The notes beneath the pieces are model-generated. The model saw only the letters and a program-made list of their open reading frames with translations, did not search any database and had not been told where the DNA came from. From the NCBI GenBank assembly GCA_021234155.1, contig JAJEKV010000010.1:4626871-4690870 (forward strand): a stretch of DNA of 64,000 bases, read 5' to 3'. The stretch comes from Isoetes taiwanensis. Lineage: Eukaryota; Streptophyta; Lycopodiopsida; Isoetales; Isoetaceae. Position 1 is the stretch's first letter. The number at the start of each line of letters is the position of its first letter. A program made the translations under genes and the position numbers. Below are positions 58,701 to 64,000 of this stretch, piece after piece.

Positions 58701-60387
58701 TGGCATGTGTGCATGATTATCCACGGAAATTACTTGCGCATGGACAGGCCATCAAGTTGTTGGGGATTCCAGTTGGCATCCATGCTACTATGGGAGCTGC
58801 ATGGGAGGAGATCATTAAGAGTTTGGAGAAGCACTTATTCTGGTGGTCCACCGCAAAGTTGTCTCTTACGGGTCGCATGACAATGGCCAAGTCAGTCCTT
58901 AGTATTACCCATGTTTATACGGTATCCATATTGCTAGCCCCGCAGAACAAAGTACGTGAGCTTATTGCAATAGTTTGGAACTTTATATGGGCGGGTACTG
59001 AGGAAGGTGCTGTGATTACGGTGGCGTGGTCGAAGTGCCTCCTTCCCAAATGGGCAGGTGGTCTGGGTATGATGGACTTCTTACTGCAGAGCAAATTCCT
59101 TATTTCAAAGTTCATTTGGAGACTCCTGAATGGTGAAGATGATTCTCCTGATTTACACCTTCTTAAACAAGCTCTTGGTCACTGTATCCCTCTAGGCAAA
59201 AAAGCTGTCAAACCAGTCCTACCTTGGGCATTATTTCAGACTCTGCAGCCTTTTCCAAGTCCTTCTTCATTTTTGCATGGCTTGCTAACAGCATGGGAGG
59301 CAGTCAAACATCTTTTCTGGCCATGTCCCTCCATCGACACCCTATTGGAGACTCCATGGTGGTGGGCACCACTACCTCCAGACCCCTCAGCACCTCCACT
59401 GGCAGCATCAGTTCATCCCCTTACACCGAGACGATGGATTCTGGCAGGCGTTGTCTCTATTCAAGCATGGTATGAAGCGGGTCACCTACTATTTTGGCCT
59501 AAATTTCAGGCAATGTTCCTGCTCTCTCGTTGAGATGTGTTCCTATGGGAGAAGGTTGCAGAAAATTTGCCTCTTGTAGTGCAAGTTGGTGTTGCTGAAA
59601 GAGTGCCATGGGACTGTCATAAAAATATTCACAAAAGCAAGCACTTTGTCAGATCAGTATATCGCATTCTTTTAGCACCACAACCCCTCCAATTGCCAGA
59701 TGGGTGGCACTTACATGTTCCACAACACACTTTGTGTCGTACATGGCGATGGCTTTGGGATAGGTTGCTCCATCCTAAAGTCTCTGCACTATGGTGGCAG
59801 GTTATCCACAGGTGCCTGCGCATTAATGCCTTCCGACATTGCTATGATCCTCGCGTATTTGCAGTATGCCCGCTCTGTCTTTCAGCCGTTGAGACTCTTG
59901 AGCACTGTCTCTTTGATTGTCCAGAGGTTCAACCAGCGTGGTCCTGGCTACAAGGCTTGTTTAACAGTACATTGGACTGCCGATGCATCCTCTTGGCATC
60001 ATATCCTAATGCATGGCCCTCAGCTAAACAGAGGATATTCTATCTTGGTTCTGGTTGGCACCTATGGTCGATATGGGAGCGTCGCAGACATCACATCTTC
60101 CAAGGCAGCTATTCATCTGCACATGGTGTTATTATGGTAGCGCAGAAAAAGATACTGACAGCCGATGAGTGCTCCTCTCTTGATTCAGAAATGATGGAAC
60201 GCATCTGGATTCAGTATCTTCGAATTGATTCTTATCGTTAGTCTTCCTTTCTGGAGTAAGCACATTGTGCTCCAGGTTCGTGTTCCTGTGGCATCTTTTT
60301 CGTTCTTACACTGTTAGATGAGACATGTAAATTTTGTACTTTTTATCTGATTAATAAACTTTTTGGCTTTCGTCCGTAAAAAAAAAA
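55710..60387 (+). mobile_element. LINE (L1 clade), module C, defective
   Basis: Same structure as the module B copy. ORF1-like frames lie at 55710-56569, with about 290 bp lost after CTCTTCTAAAACATGTGCC. The endonuclease end follows (56940-57130), then RT (57383-58594) with several frame breaks (57656, 57837, 58221), then thumb and zf-RVT frames (58652-59533 and 59537-60241, separated by one TGA where the intact fragment has TGG). The 3' UTR and poly(A) are at 60378-60387. YADD is missing as in copy B, with two or three extra bases at the same junction (CAATATCTTTGAG). It is defective. Confidence 0.92.
58652..60241 (+). pseudogene. LINE ORF2 C-terminal half, module C
   Basis: A 293-codon frame (PVGIHATMGAAWEEIIKSLE, LSLTGRMTMAKSVLSITHVY) is followed by TGA at 59531-59533 and a 234-codon frame that ends in the zf-RVT region with CPLCLSAVETLEHCLFDCP. 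It is the thumb, connection and zinc-finger-like part of an L1-clade ORF2 protein. One G-to-A change (TGG to TGA) separates the two frames. Confidence 0.85.
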
Positions 60388-62616
60388 CGCAGAACGTAGA
60401 GAAAATTTTAAAGACATGCTTCTTGCAAATCCGGAAGCTCCAGATGTTTAGCCACCACTAAAATTGATCAAAATCACTGAAAATCCACGTGGGCTTCCTC
60501 CAGAGTTTTCCAATTTTGTCTGATAAAATCCAATCGTTGCATTTTTTGTAATGGCCAGAAAAAACCATATCTGATGGCCAGACTAATTTTAACCCAAACA
60601 ATTCAACAAAGCGGCCAGAAAGAGTCATTAGAAAACCTACAAGACTTATTATTTCAAAATCCACAAACATAAGGGCAGCTAGGAGTTTTGTTGGACAGCC
60701 GCTTGCATGTCCGTGGATGCCCAGATGAGTTGGGCGGCTGGCATGATCCGGTCATATTGTTGTAGGGGGGTAATATAATTCCGGGACTCAGGGGTCTGCT
60801 TGATCCTAATAAGTTTAAGCTTGAGCTTGTGCTTGATTCTGGAACATAAATTTTGATGGTTCACCGGCAGATTGTATTGAATTGGCCACAAATCGATTTT
60901 ATCTGGCTTTCCAGGTATATGCATGGTAGAATTTTGGGCCACTTTTTAGATTCATGCAGCAGAATAGGAAAGAGGAGATGAATGGGAGAGGCTTGGTTTC
61001 CATAACACACACAAAAAATATAGATGTAATTTAAACTTATACTTCATATTAGTTAAATTAAAATGTGAAAGCGGTTTATTATCTAAAAGCAGCAATTATA
61101 AAATATACATTTTTTTTGGAAGGTCGAAAGCCAAAAAGTTTATTAATCAGATAAAACGTACAAAATTTACATGTCTCGTCTAATTGTGTAATTATAAAGA
61201 GATGCCACAGGAGCATGAGAATATCTAGTATAATGATAGGGGATTACTTTTGTATTTTTGAACATTTTTAGCAGGCTTGCATAACCCTCTCTACACCGTT
61301 CTTGGCTTTCTAGGCTATCCACGTGCACAGCCACCTAGGCTGAATCCAACCACGCCCGTTAGATCTTTTATTTTGTGATCCAAGGGATGGAAAAAATAGA
61401 AATTGCTCTGAAATTAAGAGGTAGAGCTATGCAAGTGCCTCCAATGAGCAGAGCAGTCCCCCAAAGTTTTTGCCACGTTCCTCGGATCCAGGTAAAACCT
61501 CCAATACATAGTGAGTTATGGTTGTGAATCAATTATCTCATGTTTATAACACACTCTACCAACTACATTCGGCAAGCAAGGGCGTTTAAAATAAGCGTGC
61601 TAGCACTTGCGGTGATGTATGGTGGGCATCATATGTACGGTGGGCATCATCTTCTCTAGTGTGAGCATATTTTAAACAAGGCTATTACCTGTTCTTTTGA
61701 TTTAAGCTTAATATGATTGGCAGCAGTAACATGTATGATCTTTCTGACGTTCCCACAGGTTTCCACTTTGTGCTCTTCCGGCTTCACCTTTGGCTCAAAT
61801 TTTGGATCTTAAAGCACCTTTCAATATAGTTTCTCCAGGTGGCATAGTTCTCTCTGTCCAGAGTAGCATTCTTGTCGTATGGTCAATTAATAACAGCATC
61901 CATCTTCATCAATGAGTTGATTGTTAATGGTTTTTTAAATTGGACAAAATTCAGGGGATGTCGGCAACTTGAGAGAACTGTGACCAACTACAGTTCTCCA
62001 GACATACTAAATGTACATGAATGGGTTATCATGTTTATATTGTTGTATATTTCAGAAGCTTAGTTTTTCTTTGCATCTTAATTGTTTAACTTAGTATTGC
62101 ATTACATTTAATGGGAACATCTGAGGAAGACCTCCACGATAGTTGTTGCTCTGATATCCAGTGGTAATCAAATACCTTGCTTCATTTTGAAAAAATATTC
62201 TATTCAGCTTGTGCAACAACATTGGGCACTTAAGATAAAAGGTATGTCTAATTGCCAAACAGTGGTCACATAGTTGTTAAACATTAACCAATTTATTCCA
62301 TGATATGGAGATTCAATTACACGATAGGCAGTTAAGGTATGCCATTTGAATGCAATTTACAACTCACAAGCTTGTTTGAGGTTCCATGTTTATAAATATA
62401 AAGCTTTTAAAAACTATCATCACATCTGAACCTCTTCCCATAAAGAGCTTCACCGTAGTTTTTTTCTGGTTGTGGTTATGTAGTTAGCCTCATACTGTAG
62501 CCTTAGTGAGATTGCTATTCAATTTAATGAGATAGCATTTTAATGTTACAAGAATGAATCCATTACTTATTTTCATTGTCATCATTCCTTTGATGTGTTC
62601 GAGTTGAACAAACCTT
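60388..62616. other. Module C 3' block: no complete gene
   Basis: Counterpart of 41120-43354 with small indels. It holds the unnamed coding-looking stretch near 61750-61915 (acceptor TTCCCACAG, then LCALPASPLAQILDLKAP) and a terminus-like repeat at 61208. Confidence 0.35.
61111..61190 (-). mobile_element. LINE 3' tail only, inverted, module C
   Basis: A poly(T) run then GGAAGGTCGAAAGCC, AAAAAGTTTATTAATCAGAT and AAATTTACATGTCTCGTCTA: the reverse complement of the LINE 3' end. It is closer to the LINE consensus than the module B copy. Confidence 0.78.
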
Positions 62617-63121
62617 GGCCAAAAAATTTTTTAGTTAATACAAACCATTAACACACAACTACCATTAACATTATTAACATAAACCATTGCATTTGACACA
62701 TTTAAATTAAAATCCCCCTTAAACCCCCTTTGGTTTGGGTGCATATTCACACGAGGGGTTACGTAGGGCAGCGAGAGCCCCAAAAAATTTACAATACATG
62801 TACAAAATTAATACCATTAAGTATATTCTCTCAAACCTTATAGTATTTTGCAAACTTTAATATACAGTATACAAAAACTTGTACATGCATACCCCACAAA
62901 CGAGGATCGCTATGTACGGTCCAGATCTTGGAATAAAGGGCAGATATGCCCATCAGACAGCTCTCGTTGCCCGGAGTAACCCCTCGTGTGAATATGCACC
63001 CAAACCAAAGGGGGTTTAAGGGGGATTTTAATTTAAATGTGTCAAATGCAATGGTTTATGTTAATAATGTTAATGGTAGTTGTGTGTTAATGGTTTGTAT
63101 TAACTAAAAAATTTTTTGGCC
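62617..63121. mobile_element. Long-TIR MITE, module C, standard core orientation
   Basis: Left arm from GGCCAAAAAATTTTTTAGTT to CGAGGGGTTA (about 62617-62761); right arm from TAACCCCTCG (62978) to TTTTTTGGCC (63121). The core has GTAGGGCAGCGAGAGCCCC on the left and CTCTCGTTGCCCGGAG on the right. The flanking sequence is the same as at 43355-43853. Confidence 0.88.
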
Positions 63122-63297
63122 CCTTCGGGGCCTTAAGGATGGTGTAGGGGTGCATGTAATATTGTGCATGGAGTTTCCTTAGTGCATGTAATATTGTGCA
63201 TATAATATCTGTGCATGGAGATTCCTTAGTGCATATGAATCATAAAAGAAAATGGTAGTAGAGCTAAAAACAAGCCATTACATTCGAAGTCCTAATA

Positions 63298-63990
63298 TTA
63301 AGTGTGACATAATACCATAATAGATAATAGACAAATGGTAACACATTTAAAAAACAGACAGAGATCATACAGAGGCATTTTATGAAAAATATTCCGGGCC
63401 TCTTGGATGCTCCCTTGCTGGGCAAATGCTGCTAACACATCATGACGAGGCATCTTTTCAAATACCATTTTAGCACCATCTAGGCTTCCAAGTCTTACAT
63501 AGATCCCAAGCAAAAGGTTCCAAGGAGAATACATTGGGTTCTTGAATAGACTCAAATACTGCCTGAGCCTCCTTCCAAATCCTTAGTGTTACCACAATGC
63601 CGAATGATAGAAGCAAAATCCATGCAATGCAATCTATAGAGGCGTGTTTTCCCTGAATCAAAAGCTTGAAATGTGATAGTCTTATCAGTAGAAGCTGTTC
63701 TGCAAGCGCTAAAGAAATTTCGGCCCAAAACGATTGTTTTACCCCTCGAAACCTAGAAACACTGATGGAAATCTAGATTAACAGATGTAACCAAATTTCT
63801 TTCTATAGCCTCATCCCATGAATGAAAGAATTCCCCCGCTTTGGACCATTTGGAATGGTGCAAAGAAACATATGGAAAATCTTCGTGCGCGGTTTCCATG
63901 AAGATCCAAAGAAAGGGCTCACATAAAATCCTATCTAAATTATGCACGGTATCTATAAGAATTAACTCTTTGTGTCATCAGTCAGTACGT
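63298..63990 (-). pseudogene. PPR protein gene fragment, minus strand, module C (cut by window end)
   Basis: Copy of 44030-44680. Motifs NLLLGIYVRLGSLDGAKMVF, EKMPRHDV and GSIQEARNIFHKMP appear in changing frames, with WDEAIERNLVTSVNLDFH upstream. An extra AAACCTAGAAACACTGAT-like stretch at 63749-63766 breaks the frame relative to module B. The 5' part lies beyond the window. Confidence 0.6.
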
Positions 63991-64000
63991 ATAAGAATGC

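Overview
The window looks like nuclear DNA of a land plant with a large, transposon-rich genome, most likely a fern or another seed-free vascular plant. Evidence: plant-type split genes with GT-AG introns (methylsterol monooxygenase SMO1, WEE1, NOP2, UTP13 and laccase pieces), P/PLS-type pentatricopeptide repeat (PPR) pieces, L1-clade LINEs with a zf-RVT tail, a Helitron, a CACTA element and long-TIR MITEs. The fern assignment is inference. Almost every coding segment is a fragment or a decayed copy. The clearest intact gene is one SMO1 copy (53659-54783, five exons, 273 codons).

Layout. 1-4.4 kb: minus-strand decayed reading frames, one ending in a clear histone H3 fold, separated by four near-identical nested palindromes. 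4.4-8.2 kb: mostly anonymous. 8.2-16.5 kb: an inverted, broken SMO1 copy whose 5' flank is split by a 6.56-kb Helitron (9806-16366, minus strand) carrying pieces of WEE1, NOP2 and a laccase. 16.5-19.1 kb: anonymous sequence, hairpin-bearing tandem repeats and a fragment of an FCP1/NIF-type phosphatase. 19.1-20.3 kb: clean C-terminal exons of UTP13.

21.6-64 kb: tandem copies of a module made of a PPR fragment, an SMO1 gene and an internally deleted LINE. Module A (21.65-32.69 kb) is interrupted by a 4.32-kb CACTA element (22728-27046). Module B runs from 32.69 kb. Module C runs from about 48.47 kb, and a LINE 3' piece lies just upstream of it. Modules B and C share a further block of at least 3.6 kb with a MITE and a minus-strand PPR gene (to 45.7 kb, and to the window end). 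In module C a 3.2-kb insertion carries kelch-repeat remnants.

How the parts relate: the SMO1 copies keep introns, so they spread as DNA and not through RNA. Each non-functional copy carries its own lesion. All LINE copies that span the reverse-transcriptase catalytic motif lack it, so they too were probably multiplied passively with the module. Because the copies can be compared, exact empty sites can be read for the Helitron and the CACTA insertion, and one MITE is seen to carry its core inverted relative to its twin. Parts of copy B, and a few other stretches, show changes clustered at CAG/CTG sites that look like consensus errors, so frame breaks there should not be over-read.
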